Of a stretch of 64,000 nt of DNA, positions 52,037-62,436 are shown piece after piece. The position numbers and the translations under genes are program-made. The notes beneath the pieces were generated by a model. The model did not search any database. It saw only the letters and a program-made list of their open reading frames with translations, and was not told where the DNA came from. The stretch's first letter is position 1; the number at the start of each line of letters is the position of its first letter. Source of the DNA: Picochlorum sp. 'celeri' (taxonomy: Eukaryota; Chlorophyta; Trebouxiophyceae); NCBI GenBank assembly GCA_010909725.1, contig JAACMV010000017.1, positions 620,001 through 684,000 of the forward strand, read 5' to 3'.

Positions 52037-52865
52037 GATGTACAAAATTCTTATTAAATTAAATATCGATATGTATTACGAATGATTGCTGATTGGAATT
52101 GACGTAGCCATCAAGAGGGGTGATGGAACCCTGCTGACAGAGCCAATGGAAACCCTAGCAGTCGACCTAGGGTTTGATGTGCATTGGAAGAACATGTACC
52201 ACCATTGGTGACCCAGATTTCTGTGATTATTTATGTTGGATACAAGCTGGAATACCAGACATTCATTATATTCGCCCATGTTGTCCAATTTACGAGACCG
52301 AGCTCTTGTGCTCAGGTCTGCTCATCCAGAGACTGCAGTGACATTGCTGTCAGACTACAGTAGCTACTGACTACTCGTTGAAAGCCCATGATATTGTCAT
52401 CGCGTCAGATGTCATGCAAACTCTCTCAAAATACACCCAATGACAACCTGGTCAACAATCTCTATGCCTTGCCATGATTTTTGATCACGTCTATCCAAAA
52501 CGTCCTGTCCTAACACTAGAAAAAACAGCCAGCTGGCACAGCCAGTGTACCTGGCAGGTACCTCAAGTAGTAGTGCGGAACCGAGGCGGGATGATGTTAG
52601 ATCACCGGAGCGCTCCCATAGATACCTTTGAAGACTATTTTAGGCCCATGGTATTCAATTAATTATGAAGGTATTTAAGAATGTATCTTTCGGAAAACTC
52701 TCGGGGGACGCGCGAGTAGGGAGTGATGTTGCGGCACCTGGTGGGAAGCTGCTGAGTCAGAGGACTATATCTACGTCCAAGATTTTGTGACCACTTGTGT
52801 GCGATATTGCATACTGACGATTAGATCTTACACTTCTTTCAAGCTAGAATGTTATAAACTCCTCG
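52037..52865. promoter_or_regulatory. Large divergent intergenic region with inverted telobox
   Basis: At 829 bp this is the longest divergent gap. It contains AAACCCTAG (52150-52158) and its exact reverse complement CTAGGGTTT (52167-52175) around an 8-nt spacer. No gene is supported; short open frames at 52076-52288 (minus) and 52474-52662 (plus) look random. Confidence 0.4.
52150..52175. repeat. Inverted repeat of telobox-like AAACCCTAG
   Basis: The two 9-bp arms are perfect and the spacer is CAGTCGAC. AAACCCTA is the plant telo-box core and also one register of the plant-type telomere repeat. The site is about 115 bp upstream of the small membrane-protein start and about 690 bp upstream of the GH26 start. 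Confidence 0.6.
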
Positions 52866-55410
52866 ATGAATGCATTCGTTGGGTTCGTGTCTCTGCTTTA
52901 TCTTTGTGTTGTCGCACCTTTGGTGTCCTGCGCCTTCAACCCAAGGGTTGAGCGTGTTACTGGGGAGTATGGGGTGCAGATTGGAGCGGCCGTCGAGTGG
53001 AGTGATTGGAATTACAGCACAAGAAACATCCCAAACGTCTTTGGATTCGGCCCAAGAGCGTACGTTGACTCATGCTTCATGCATGACTAGAATATCTGTT
53101 GTGATTGGAACGGGTAGTGATCATACTCCTGCTGTGCCCGCGTTCTAGAATACTATTTCTTTAATTTTGAACCTGCAGATATGTGTTATTTACGGTAATT
53201 CCATTCACTAAAGATGACCTGTGGGTGATGTCTCAGTTGTTTCCTTCCATGGGTGCAAAGAAGCAGACAGTCATTCTTACTCCAGAGCCATTTGGAGGCC
53301 TTGAATCTGTGACTGATGAGGTGGTGCAGGAAACAGTTGAGATTCTGAAGGGATGGGAAGATCGCGGTGTGACATTTATCGTTCGTTTCGCTCACGAAAT
53401 GAATGGGTCTTGGTATCCTTGGTGCCAGAAGCCCACATTGTTCATTGAGAAGTTCCGTCTCTTCTCAGAGGCTTTGCACGCTGGGACTCAGTATGCAACC
53501 ATGCTGTGGGCTCCCAATCTTGGACCAGGCTACCCGTATAGAAATGGAAAATATGAGGCGAAATGCAACGGAGAGAATGCACCAGAGGATTGTGTTGTGC
53601 TTGACACAGATGGTGATGGAAAGCTGACGGCAGCAGATGACATGTTCTCCCCATATTGGCCCGGAGATGATTATGTCGACTGGGTAGGGTCATCGTTATA
53701 CTGGTGGGGCACAGTCTATCCTTGGGGTGAGAATGAGATGCCCTCCCCACAATTTTTTTACGACACATTGGTGGGCAATATCAAGCAGGAAACCGGTGAG
53801 CCTGTCCCCGACTTTTACTTCACATATTCCGAGAAAAAGAATATTGCCATGATTATTACTGAGACTGCAGCACTATATAACTTGTGCGATAAGGACCCAG
53901 ACACAGAAGCATGCAAAGTCAATGTCCCTGATGGTTTGATTAATCCTGAATTTGAATTTGATATCAAATCTACCTGGTGGGACCAAGTTTTCAGCCTTGA
54001 AGGCTCTACTTCAACTCGAGAAATATTTCCAAATATTAGAATGATATCATGGTTTAATGTTAGAAAGGTAGAGCAAGAAGTAGGGGGCAACACGATTGAT
54101 TGGACCACATATGCAGACCAGGATCTGAAAGATGCGTTCATTGCTCAAATTTCATTGAAACCAGAGGATAACGAGCCGTACTGGATCACTGATGAGGCAA
54201 AAAAGACTGAATCGTTTGGTTCAAGGGTCGATAGAATTGTGGAGAAGGATGGTGTGCTGGTTGGAACATCTGTTGAATGGCCAGCTTGGAACTTCTCTGC
54301 AAGCACCATCCCCGAAGAAATCGGTTATGTCCCAAACAGGTAAGATGTTTGTGTATAAATTGCATGAAATGCTATTCATGGCTTATCGGATCCAACATCT
54401 CATGTAGCTACACTCTGTACACCTACCTTCCTTTGACAGAATTTGACAAGACAACCATGCAAAAGATTTTCTCAAATTTACCGGGCAGTCCTTCGATTAT
54501 CATCACCCCTCAGCCATTTGAGGGACTTAAAAAAGTTACTGCTGATGCGATAAAGGACTTTGTGTCGACCCTTCGAGAATATGAGAAGAATGGGTTGACC
54601 TTTATTGTTCGCTTTGCTCCTGAAATGAATGGATCGTGGTTTCCTTGGGCTCAGTCTCCAACTGAATACATTCAAGCATTTCGATTGATATCAGATGCAC
54701 TTCGGTCAGGCACTGAGTTTGCCACGATGATGTGGGCTCCTGTTGTTGGGCTAGGGTATCCATATCCTGCCGGGCAATATGCACAGCAATGTGACAAAGG
54801 ATCAACATCACGTGATTGTAAACTCCTTGATACCAATGGAGACGGTGAATTCACGTATTTAGATGACATGTATTCACCATACTGGCCTGGAGACCTCTAT
54901 GTTGACTGGATAGGCGCCGCTCTGTCTTGGTGGGGCAAGGCCTACCCATGGGGTGAAAACGAGATACCCGACACAGACTTCTTCTATGACTCTCTTCTTG
55001 GAGGCGGTGCTGAAGAGACGCCAAGTATATATAAAACGTACTCGGAGGAAAAGGACATTGCCATGGTCATCACTGAGACTGCTGCCATGTATAACCTTTG
55101 TGATAATGACAAGAAAACAGAGGCATGCGTGGCCAATATTAAGGAAGGATGGATCAACCCTCAGCACGAATTTGACATCAAAAGTGCTTGGTGGAAGCAA
55201 GTATTCAGTTTGGATGGATTCACGTCAACCAGGAAAGCATTCCCAAATATAAAGATGATTTCATGGCTGGAGATCAGCAGGACTGATGCAGAAGTCAAGA
55301 ACAATACAATTGATTGGACTACATACAGTACAGCAACTATCAAGGAATCCTTTATCAAGACACTGAATCAAAAATCAAACGATGGAGTGCGATATTGGAT
55401 CACAGGGTGA
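52866..55410 (+). CDS. Secreted protein with two tandem GH26 (beta-mannanase family) domains
   Basis: Three exons, 52866-53059, 53179-54339 and 54408-55410, with introns of 119 and 68 bp, encode 785 residues. A signal peptide covers about residues 1-22 (FVGFVSLLYLCVVAPLVSC). Domain 1 (about 30-410) and domain 2 (about 420-785) are clearly duplicated. Both have the WPYSPYWPGD-like core, an ITETAA nucleophile region and an acid/base loop: RFAHEMNGSWYPW in domain 1 (His137-Glu138) but RFAPEMNGSWFPW in domain 2 (Pro523-Glu524). Each also has a DTDGDGKLTAADD or DTNGDGEFTYLDD loop resembling a calcium-binding EF/dockerin loop. Both introns sit at the same place in the domain and in the same phase. 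Family GH26 hydrolyses beta-mannans and some xylans or glucans; the true substrate is unknown. Confidence 0.85.
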
Positions 55411-55567
55411 CTAGTCTCATGAATATAAAAGATCCTGTCATGTGAGACGAGACACACAAAGAGGACTGGTCTGATGACATGGACATGGACATTGCATGAA
55501 TCTCACATTATTGCTATTGTGAACAAATCCAACGTACAGATCAAATAAATACAATGAGGAAAAACCT

Positions 55568-56929
55568 TTACTTTTTCTGCTGCTGCTCCTTTCTGGCATA
55601 TGCATACAGCAAGAATCCCCCGGTAGACAGGGCAAACCCTTGCCATTGTGTCTTTGACACAATATCCCCTTGAAAGAGAATACCAAACCACATCAACAAG
55701 GCATTCTTCAAGCAACCTACATATCAATACCGACCACATCAACATTCCACTCTTGCACTACTCATGCGATACATTGCACACGTACCAACAACTTTGACTG
55801 TTGTACTGCTAGAGTATTTAATTGCAGCATACGTGGAGATATTGACCAGAAAGCTGAGCAAAACAATCAGTACCATCATATATGCAAGATATACAACCTC
55901 AGCCGAGGTCAAATCCACAAGCGTATCCCATTCCATGACAAGAGACAGAGATGACAACACTGCAAAGATCAATGGACCAACCCCTGCCAACAAATCAAAC
56001 GAACTATACTTGGTATCTTTCAACGCTTTAGACACAAATACCACTCTGGATGCCTCAAATAATATACTCGTTGTAAATGAAATGAAAGAAGGCCAGTGAA
56101 AATCAGCCTCTTTGTTTGTCTCATCAATTGTTGCTGTGCCAGTTCCATACGCAATCAAGAGTGTGGACACAAATGCAACGCCAGACATCTTTTCCATGCC
56201 CCACATGACCGCCAAAATCAGAGTCACTGCGGGAGTTAAAGCTTTCAAAATACTAATAAAGGACAGCGACAGCCCAATATACGCATAATTCCCCAAAAAC
56301 ATGCACGTGCATGTGGCCAGTCCTAGAGGGACAATCTTCCTCACATACTCTGCCCTGGGGGGCATCGGATTCACCTTGATAACCCTCATTTTGGCAAGTG
56401 CAATAACAACGACTACACAACCCAATTGACTCAACCCTGGCACCATGAGGGGAAGACTCAACCGCGGCTGACTTAGCACCGTCTGCATTACAACTGTCAA
56501 CCAAGAGCTTGATATTGACCATAACGACAACATGAGAAACGCCATGACGCCATCCCCAAACACCTGCCTCGTCTTCTTATTAGATCTAGATTCAACGCCC
56601 TCATCATCATTCTCCATGTGTAACTGCCGTTTCACAGAGGACAAGTCACTGTCTCCACCTTGACTCGTTTCAAACTCAAACACGACATTCTTATCACTCT
56701 CTATCGTGACATGCTTATTTGTGTCAACTGTAGGTAAATTATTCATCATTCTACGTTCTCTCTCCTCCCAGGGGCGATCAGTGTGATATTTTTTCAAGGC
56801 TGAACGAAGACCGGTATGCTGCTCACTGATGGAATGTCTAGCAGCTCTAGGGGTCGATGGCTCGTCGTCTGAATCAACTATTTTATATTGTTTCTTCAAT
56901 AATGCCTCCTGACGCCTTGTCAGGACCAT
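55568..56929 (-). CDS. Drug/metabolite-type transporter of the triose-phosphate/nucleotide-sugar group
   Basis: Two exons, 56929-55786 and 55716-55568, with a 69-bp intron, encode 430 residues. The first 125 residues are hydrophilic and cytosolic. About ten hydrophobic helices follow. SLSFISILKALTPAVTLILA and STTVKVVGCLKNALLMWFGI, the latter restored across the intron, are the two TPT-domain signatures (the KS/KxLTP and TVKxxGxxK regions), and FALSTGGFLLYAYA closes the last helix. The C-terminus KEQQQKK is a possible dilysine-type signal. Such proteins carry nucleotide sugars or sugar phosphates across Golgi or ER membranes. There is no transit peptide, so a plastid site is unlikely. Confidence 0.83.
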
Positions 56930-57181
56930 GATCGTACGAGAGTGACGCCAGAGTCATTCGCCAACCGCTCGGCAATTCAGGCAATTATGCAAATAAATCA
57001 CTGGACAAATAGATTGATCATTATATTTTTTTAATGGAATAAAGATCTGCCTCTTTGAGGGTGCGATGAGGTACTCATGAGCCTTTGTACCTTGATTGGA
57101 ATGATTAAAAAAAAGCACAACAATATTGTCTATTAATATTAATAGAGATATGCTGCCTTATTGCATGCAGGACACCCATTC

Positions 57182-58597
57182 TTAGGATGCTTCTCCGTTA
57201 TTCATACTACTATACAGACCGTTCAAAATGATTTGCCATATATTTCTATTCATTTCATCTGCACATTCACCCTGAACATCTGGGTGAATTTTTTCCACTG
57301 AGCCGTGAAATTGGCTCATGCCTGAGGGATTGTCAGTGCCAAATGGAAACTGGGATGATGTCCACTCTATCCAGCATTGGTAATGTTTTGATCCCTTTGT
57401 CCCACGAGGAGCATTGGGTGCTGATGCAAGGGCGTCAACGTCGACATAAAGATACTTTCCATTGGTCTGCCCATCAATCCATCCCTTCATGAATTCGTTT
57501 CTTTTCACAAGCTCCTTTTTCTGTGCCTGATCGCGCACGTCTACTGTCGGGACTCCAATATATACAATTCTTGATACTTTGTCTTCTACATCCCTCAGTG
57601 CTTGTAAATATGCAGCAGGTACATCAGATCCTGTCTGCCGAAAGCCAACAGATATCACACAGATTGGCTTTGCATCAGCCTGTTTCTGGCTTTTGATGTA
57701 CGTTTGAAGCATCTCGGCCTGGGCCATATAGAGTGGTGCTTGCATATAGTTTATTTGGCTCAATGATGATGACTGGTTGGCCCCACCATTGGTGGAGCAT
57801 TCGGATAACACTCTGGCAGCATCTTCCCTGCCTGGTCCAATCTCCATGGAAAAGAATGCCGAGATGATGTGCTTCAGGAACCACGAGTCGCTAGGCGATG
57901 CTTCTTTATCTCCTCTATTCGTTGAAAGGCGTAAAAAGTCGACTTCTCGGCAGACAAAGTATTGAATGTGGGTATGTACATGGAGATCAAGCATTCTCTT
58001 TTGTCCTCTCATCATGGCAATCAGCCGTAAATATAACTGCCGCATGGTCGAATCACCGATAACCACAATTGACTTTGATTTTGATAATAGCCGCATCACT
58101 TGCCCCCTATTGATTTCAGTATACCTGCATTTCTTGTGAGAGGGCTGGAACTGCCACTTTGCTGGATTGCTGTCCATTGAGCTCATCAAACTTGATGAGT
58201 ACATATCTTCCCTCGAAGTGGTCTTATTACTTGCACCCACCAGTTTGAATTCTCCATGGTGATCAGTTCTGCAGCAACGATCTCCGCACAGAGGAGGATC
58301 AATTCTTCCGTGAGCCATAAAGGCACCTTGGTTACAACCACCCCCTTCTGATTGGCCTGTCCTGTAGGCATAATATCCCCCAGCGACGATTGGACACTTG
58401 AACAATGATTGAACATCGAATTTGCACGATTCACAGTGTTCCCGCTTTATTTTAGACACAGAAATAGCGCAAATTGTAGAGACAAACGTGGTACAAGAAT
58501 ATGACCTGCGTTCCCTCTTCTTCATCGGTTGCGCATGTATTCGCTGCTCAGCGAATAGTATTGCACAAATAAATACTATACGTAAAAAAGATGACAT
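57182..58597 (-). CDS. SGNH/GDSL-type protein, TBL or PC-esterase-like (likely polysaccharide O-acetyltransferase)
   Basis: A 471-residue intron-free protein with a signal peptide (MSSFLRIVFICAILFAEQRIHA). A Cys-rich segment (CESCKFDVQSLFKC, CGDRCC) precedes the block-I motif IVVIGDSTMRQLYLRLIAMM, with the catalytic Ser in GDS. ICVISVGFRQTG takes the position of a block III-like strand, and the C-terminal GSVEKIHPDVQGECADEMNRNI is where a catalytic Asp/His pair is found in related proteins (usually DxxH); here the order is HPD, so the triad is uncertain. GDS-plus-Cys layout is shared by plant TBL/PMR5 proteins, which O-acetylate cell-wall polymers in the Golgi, and by CASD1. Precise function is not set. 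Confidence 0.72.
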   Translation of the reverse strand: MSSFLRIVFICAILFAEQRIHAQPMKKRERRSYSCTTFVSTICAISVSKIKREHCESCKFDVQSLFKCPIVAGGYYAYRTGQSEGGGCNQGAFMAHGRIDPPLCGDRCCRTDHHGEFKLVGASNKTTSREDMYSSSLMSSMDSNPAKWQFQPSHKKCRYTEINRGQVMRLLSKSKSIVVIGDSTMRQLYLRLIAMMRGQKRMLDLHVHTHIQYFVCREVDFLRLSTNRGDKEASPSDSWFLKHIISAFFSMEIGPGREDAARVLSECSTNGGANQSSSLSQINYMQAPLYMAQAEMLQTYIKSQKQADAKPICVISVGFRQTGSDVPAAYLQALRDVEDKVSRIVYIGVPTVDVRDQAQKKELVKRNEFMKGWIDGQTNGKYLYVDVDALASAPNAPRGTKGSKHYQCWIEWTSSQFPFGTDNPSGMSQFHGSVEKIHPDVQGECADEMNRNIWQIILNGLYSSMNNGEAS

Positions 58598-59016
58598 CTT
58601 TGAGCGTGGAAACCCTCGTGGACTCTGTCACGTGGACGGTCGTTGGGACAACTTGAAGTCTGTCCTCATCCGTACATGATTTAAATTGTAATTATAGCAA
58701 TTCACACGTGAAAAAATAATATACCGCAGTGAAGGAAATTGTGAGACTTATTTGTAGCTTTGATTCCAGGCAGCTTGTGGGTACACGCCATGTCACTCAT
58801 GATTATGACCAACTCACTGATCACTGATCAGACTCGCTGGCCAATGGCCATGGCTCAGAGTCGGCGGGTGTTTCTGTCATATTTACAGAGTTACAACGTG
58901 CACATCAGGACACCCCCTTCTTGCCAGCAATACACCAGAGAGAAAGAAAGCTTTCTGGATCAACCAACGGTAGTTGGTAATACTTGTTCCTTTCCCTTCC
59001 TCCCCCTCATCCATCA
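58598..59016. other. 419-bp intergenic region, no gene seen
   Basis: It lies between two minus-strand genes and carries the TBL-like promoter. It contains ATCACTGATCAGACTC-type dyads near 58815-58835 (ACTGATCA...TGATCAGA). No coding frame is convincing. Confidence 0.3.
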
Positions 59017-59454
59017 TTAGATTTCTTCTGAAGTTACACAGTATTTTCCCTCGTCTATGTCCCACTGATAAGATCTACTTTCATTTTCTCTCCGTCGCCT
59101 CTCTTGCCTTGCCTCCCATTCTTCTTGCTCAGCCTCCCATTCTTCTTGCTGGGCCTCCCAGTCTTCTTGCTGGGCCTCTTCCTCTGCAACAGATGTACAT
59201 GCAGCCCGTCTCGCCTTCTGTTTCTTCCTCCTCCTCCTCCTAGCTCTTATTTTTGCCTTCTTATATATTATCGTTTTCCCAGCACTACCAATGTACACAT
59301 CGCCATAGAAATGGACAGGGCCTCCAGAAGTTTCAATATGCATACAATTCGAACGGTCTGCTAAAGAAGCGAACCCAGAGCTTGCATCCTTTCTCTTTGC
59401 TCCATTATTTTGATTAGTTGCATTTGTATCAGCCTGTTTCCCAATATCTGTCAT
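59017..59454 (-). CDS. Small charged protein with Trp-Glu heptad-like repeats (hypothetical)
   Basis: A 145-residue minus-strand frame from an ATG. The first 60 residues are Asn/Ser/Gly-rich, followed by a block (ETSGGPVHFYGDVYIG) that could be a beta hairpin, then an Arg/Lys cluster (KIRARRRRRKKQKARR) and four tandem copies of a seven-residue EEWEAQQ-type unit (residues about 93-121), then another Arg cluster. The Trp-Glu repeats would form a charged helix. Antisense frames are Pro/Leu-rich and look like shadows. The repeat DNA may have expanded recently. No family is recognised, and a real gene is only moderately likely. Confidence 0.4.
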   Translation of the reverse strand: MTDIGKQADTNATNQNNGAKRKDASSGFASLADRSNCMHIETSGGPVHFYGDVYIGSAGKTIIYKKAKIRARRRRRKKQKARRAACTSVAEEEAQQEDWEAQQEEWEAEQEEWEARQERRRRENESRSYQWDIDEGKYCVTSEEI

Positions 59455-59760
59455 CGTGTAGGTCGCTCGTGTCCAACTGGAATTTGAAATTGGATCGACT
59501 CAATTTGAATTTTTTTTCCCTTGTTGCCTACTTAAAAACAGGCATCATCTGATATTTTTATTTATAAACAAATGTTTATTAATATATTAAAAAGTGGATG
59601 CCGTATCGTCCTACTATTCATCCACCAGATGGCCCAAAGATCACATCAATCCCTCCTGCCTGGATTTCTATATACATCAGGAGGTTGTTTTCAACAAACT
59701 ACGAGGCAGCCACGCCTATATATACTTTCAATATCACTTTTGCATATATAATATGGGTAT
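59455..59760. other. 306-bp AT-rich intergenic region
   Basis: It follows the DBP5 stop on the minus strand and precedes the repeat-protein gene. It is AT-rich with poly-T/A runs and TATATA stretches. Nothing coding is seen. Confidence 0.3.
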
Positions 59761-61564
59761 TTAATCGGTCAATCCAGCTTGTCTCAGCACATCTTCGAAT
59801 TTGTCATCATCATCCCACGGTACCTCTGGGATGTCATGCTTGAAGTAATCTGAAATTTGATTCAATATTCTGTTCTCTGCTTCTCCAGTGACCAAATTGA
59901 ACGCAGCACCCTTCCTTCCAAATCTTCCACTTCGACCAATACGATGCAAGTATGTCTCATACGCAGGAGTTGTCAAGTCCCTTTCTGTTGGCACATCATA
60001 ATTAATGACAAGTGTAACCTGTGTCACATCAAAACCACGAGACAACACATCCGTTGAGATTAAAATCTTTGTCGTACCATCTCTGAACTCTTTCACAACC
60101 TTGTCTCTCGCCTCCTTCTCCATACCTCCTTGGATTGATGTGCACTTGTGACCATCCTCTTCCATGGCAGCATGAAGACTCCTCGCAGTCTCTCGAGTCC
60201 GCACAAAAATGATTGTCTGTCCAAGTTTCTCACACAACGGGAAAATCATATCCTTTAAAACCTTTGTTTTCGCCAACGCATCTGGACACACAACCTTGTA
60301 CTGCTTGATCACATCCAATGACAAGTCTTCCTTTTCAATAAACACATGGTTTGCTCCAGGAACAATCTTCTGCGCAAATCGCTTCACATTCTCATTAAAT
60401 GTAGCAGAGAACAACAATATTTGTAAGTCAGGAGCCGCTGCCTTGAGCTGCTTGATCAACCTCACAGAATCATCAGCAAACCCATCTTGCTGCAATCCAA
60501 AACCACACTCGGTACTCAATCAATCTCTCTCTTGTTTTTAGACAAAGGAAGATCAAAGCCAAAAATAATAAATAGACACACCTTGAGCATTTCATCCGCT
60601 TCATCAAACACAAGAATCTTCATCGTCCGCGTATTCAACATCCGCCTGCTGATCCAATCCTTTAATTTACCATGCGTTCCCACCACCACCTGCTCTTCAA
60701 CCTTTCTACGCCTATTCCCAGGAGTACTCGTCTCCGCCGTCGACGCCAGACTAATACCAGTGTACGTCCCCATCTTCTCCAACACACCAAGATTCTGCAC
60801 CACCAGCTCTCGAGTTGGACACAAGCACAATGCTTGTGGAGCCTTGACCCCCGTGTCCACCCTGGAAAGCATCGCAAGCGTAAAACACGTCGTCTTCCCA
60901 CTTCCATTATGCGCCTGAGCAATCAAACTCTTATGAGGCTTTTCTAAAATCATAGGAAGCGTCTTTGCTTGAATCCTAGAAGGCCGTTCAAACTTCATCT
61001 CTGTATACAACCCCTGCAACAACTCTTTACTCAACCCAAGCTCCTCAAACGTCTTCGCACTCGAGTACATACTCTCATCCTGCTTTGCCTGCTGCTTCAA
61101 ATCACTACTAGCCCCATCATCATTTGATTCATCCACATGCACCCCTGCAACCGCAGCCGCTAATGAACTCACGCTCTCAGGCTCGGCTGATGTTTCAAAT
61201 CCAGGCGGAGGACCACCACTACTGTCATTCTCTCCTACAGACCATGCAATTTTATTTAAGATATCTCAAAAGATGGAGATTATGCTTTGTAAAAATAACG
61301 CACCAGCCACATTGGCGGTCTTGCCTTGCTCTTGCTCCACTTGATCGGCCCACGATGTGGCTCCCTACACACAGAGCATCAGATATTTTCTTCAGCATAT
61401 ACTCACATATTGATTTATTGGACTCTGTCTGTCTGCCTAGTTGATGTATCAAAAACGTCCATAGAGAAGACACGTGTCTGTCTGTCTGTGTAATTTTCTG
61501 TTTCAGAAATGTTCTTCAATCATCGTCTTTTCTGCATACATACCTCTGCATTTGAAGTCGCCAT
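59761..61564 (-). CDS. DBP5: DEAD-box RNA helicase DBP5/DDX19 (LOS4 type), mRNA export
   Basis: Four exons, 61564-61544, 61364-61304, 61234-60582 and 60489-59761, with introns of 179, 69 and 92 bp, encode 487 residues. The short first exons restore MATSNAE-GATSWADQVEQEQ, the SWADQ start typical of plant Dbp5. Helicase motifs: Q motif around RPSRIQAKTLP, Walker A in AQAHNGSGKTT, PTREL, VFDEADEML, LFSATF, TIIFVRTRETARSL, ISTDVLSRGFDV and HRIGRSGRFGRKG. VEEQVVVGTHGKLKDWISRR and FNLVTGEAENRILNQISDYF are Dbp5-specific stretches. The enzyme remodels mRNPs at the cytoplasmic face of the nuclear pore with Gle1 and inositol hexakisphosphate. NUP98-96 in the same window works in the same export route; proximity is probably chance. 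Confidence 0.95.
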
Positions 61565-61870
61565 AAATATATGTCTGTGTTATTTAAATTTATAAATGTA
61601 AATTATACCAACCAACAAGAGCGTTGTCTCTTCCTTGATGATGGGCATGGTCCATGCATGCCCATACTGTAGATCTTCTTCTTCTTCTTCTTGGCACTGA
61701 AATTCATGCCATCATCATGATGATGGCATTGGGAGATCGAATATGGAATCTGCGTGTCCGATTCTTCTTACATTAACACAGATACTGACTGAAGAAAGCC
61801 CGAGTTTATTTGTTTATATACATATCATCATCATCATCCTGCTCTAAAAGATAGATTGAGCAAGAAGGTC
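61565..61870. promoter_or_regulatory. Divergent intergenic region, DBP5 to FnIII-like gene
   Basis: This 306-bp gap holds a CTT/TTC tract near 61676-61692, paired ATGATGGCAT copies near 61710-61730 that form a dyad (GCCATCATCATGATGATGGC) and a TCATCATCATCATCC run near 61826. No gene is seen. Confidence 0.35.
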
Positions 61871-62374
61871 ATGATGATGAACAAGACATCCTGCATGGTC
61901 CTCATCTTTTTGCTCTGGTGTCTTTTCGGAGGCAGCACTACTAGTAGTTATACCCGCGCTCAAGAAATTGACTCTGATATCATCCGAGAGCGAATAGGAA
62001 TATTCGAAGAAGAAAAGAGCGTCGTTGATAAGACAGGCTGGGCGCCATTGTTTGGGGAGCCAGGTGTTCCCAAGCTTGTAGGGGATGCCACAAGGACTGG
62101 TGATGATGTAACGTTAAAGTGGCGACCAGATATTGTGAGGCATCCTCCTGTGACATATGATGTATTCTGTGCGATAGGCGTGCAAACGTCGTGTACATCA
62201 GTGGACGCAGCGGATATAACAGGTAGAGGGCAGACGGGAATTGGTCAGGCCCCGCTTGTTGTGAGTGGAACAGTGCGGGGTGTGGCTGAAGCAGCGTCAC
62301 TGACATGCTTTATTGTTGCAACGAATGAAAGAGGGGAAACGTGTTCTGACCCAATACCAGTTGATATTGTGTAA
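61871..62374 (+). CDS. Secreted protein with a fibronectin III-like domain
   Basis: A 167-residue single-exon protein. ATG 61871 begins a run of three Met codons; the frame reaches 61856 only by TTG. A signal peptide or anchor is clear (MVLIFLLWCLFGGSTTSS). From about residue 60 an FnIII-like beta pattern is visible: PKLVGDATRTGDDVTLKW, VTYDVFCAIGVQ and, at the end, ASLTCFIVATNERGETCSDP, with the usual Tyr and Trp positions and two possible disulfides. Such a domain binds partners rather than catalyses. No second domain follows. The stop is 62 bp from that of the convergent phosphate translocator, and TGTAA lies at 62385-62389. Confidence 0.65.
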   Translation: MMMNKTSCMVLIFLLWCLFGGSTTSSYTRAQEIDSDIIRERIGIFEEEKSVVDKTGWAPLFGEPGVPKLVGDATRTGDDVTLKWRPDIVRHPPVTYDVFCAIGVQTSCTSVDAADITGRGQTGIGQAPLVVSGTVRGVAEAASLTCFIVATNERGETCSDPIPVDIV

Positions 62375-62436
62375 ATAGTATGTGTGTAAAAACTCAAAAG
62401 AAGAAGAAGATACCATTCATTTCCAATTCTATTGCA

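Noticed and set aside
52474..52662. Plus-strand frame of 62 codons in the long divergent gap
   Set aside because: It begins without conserved context, has random-looking composition and no splice path to the GH26 gene.
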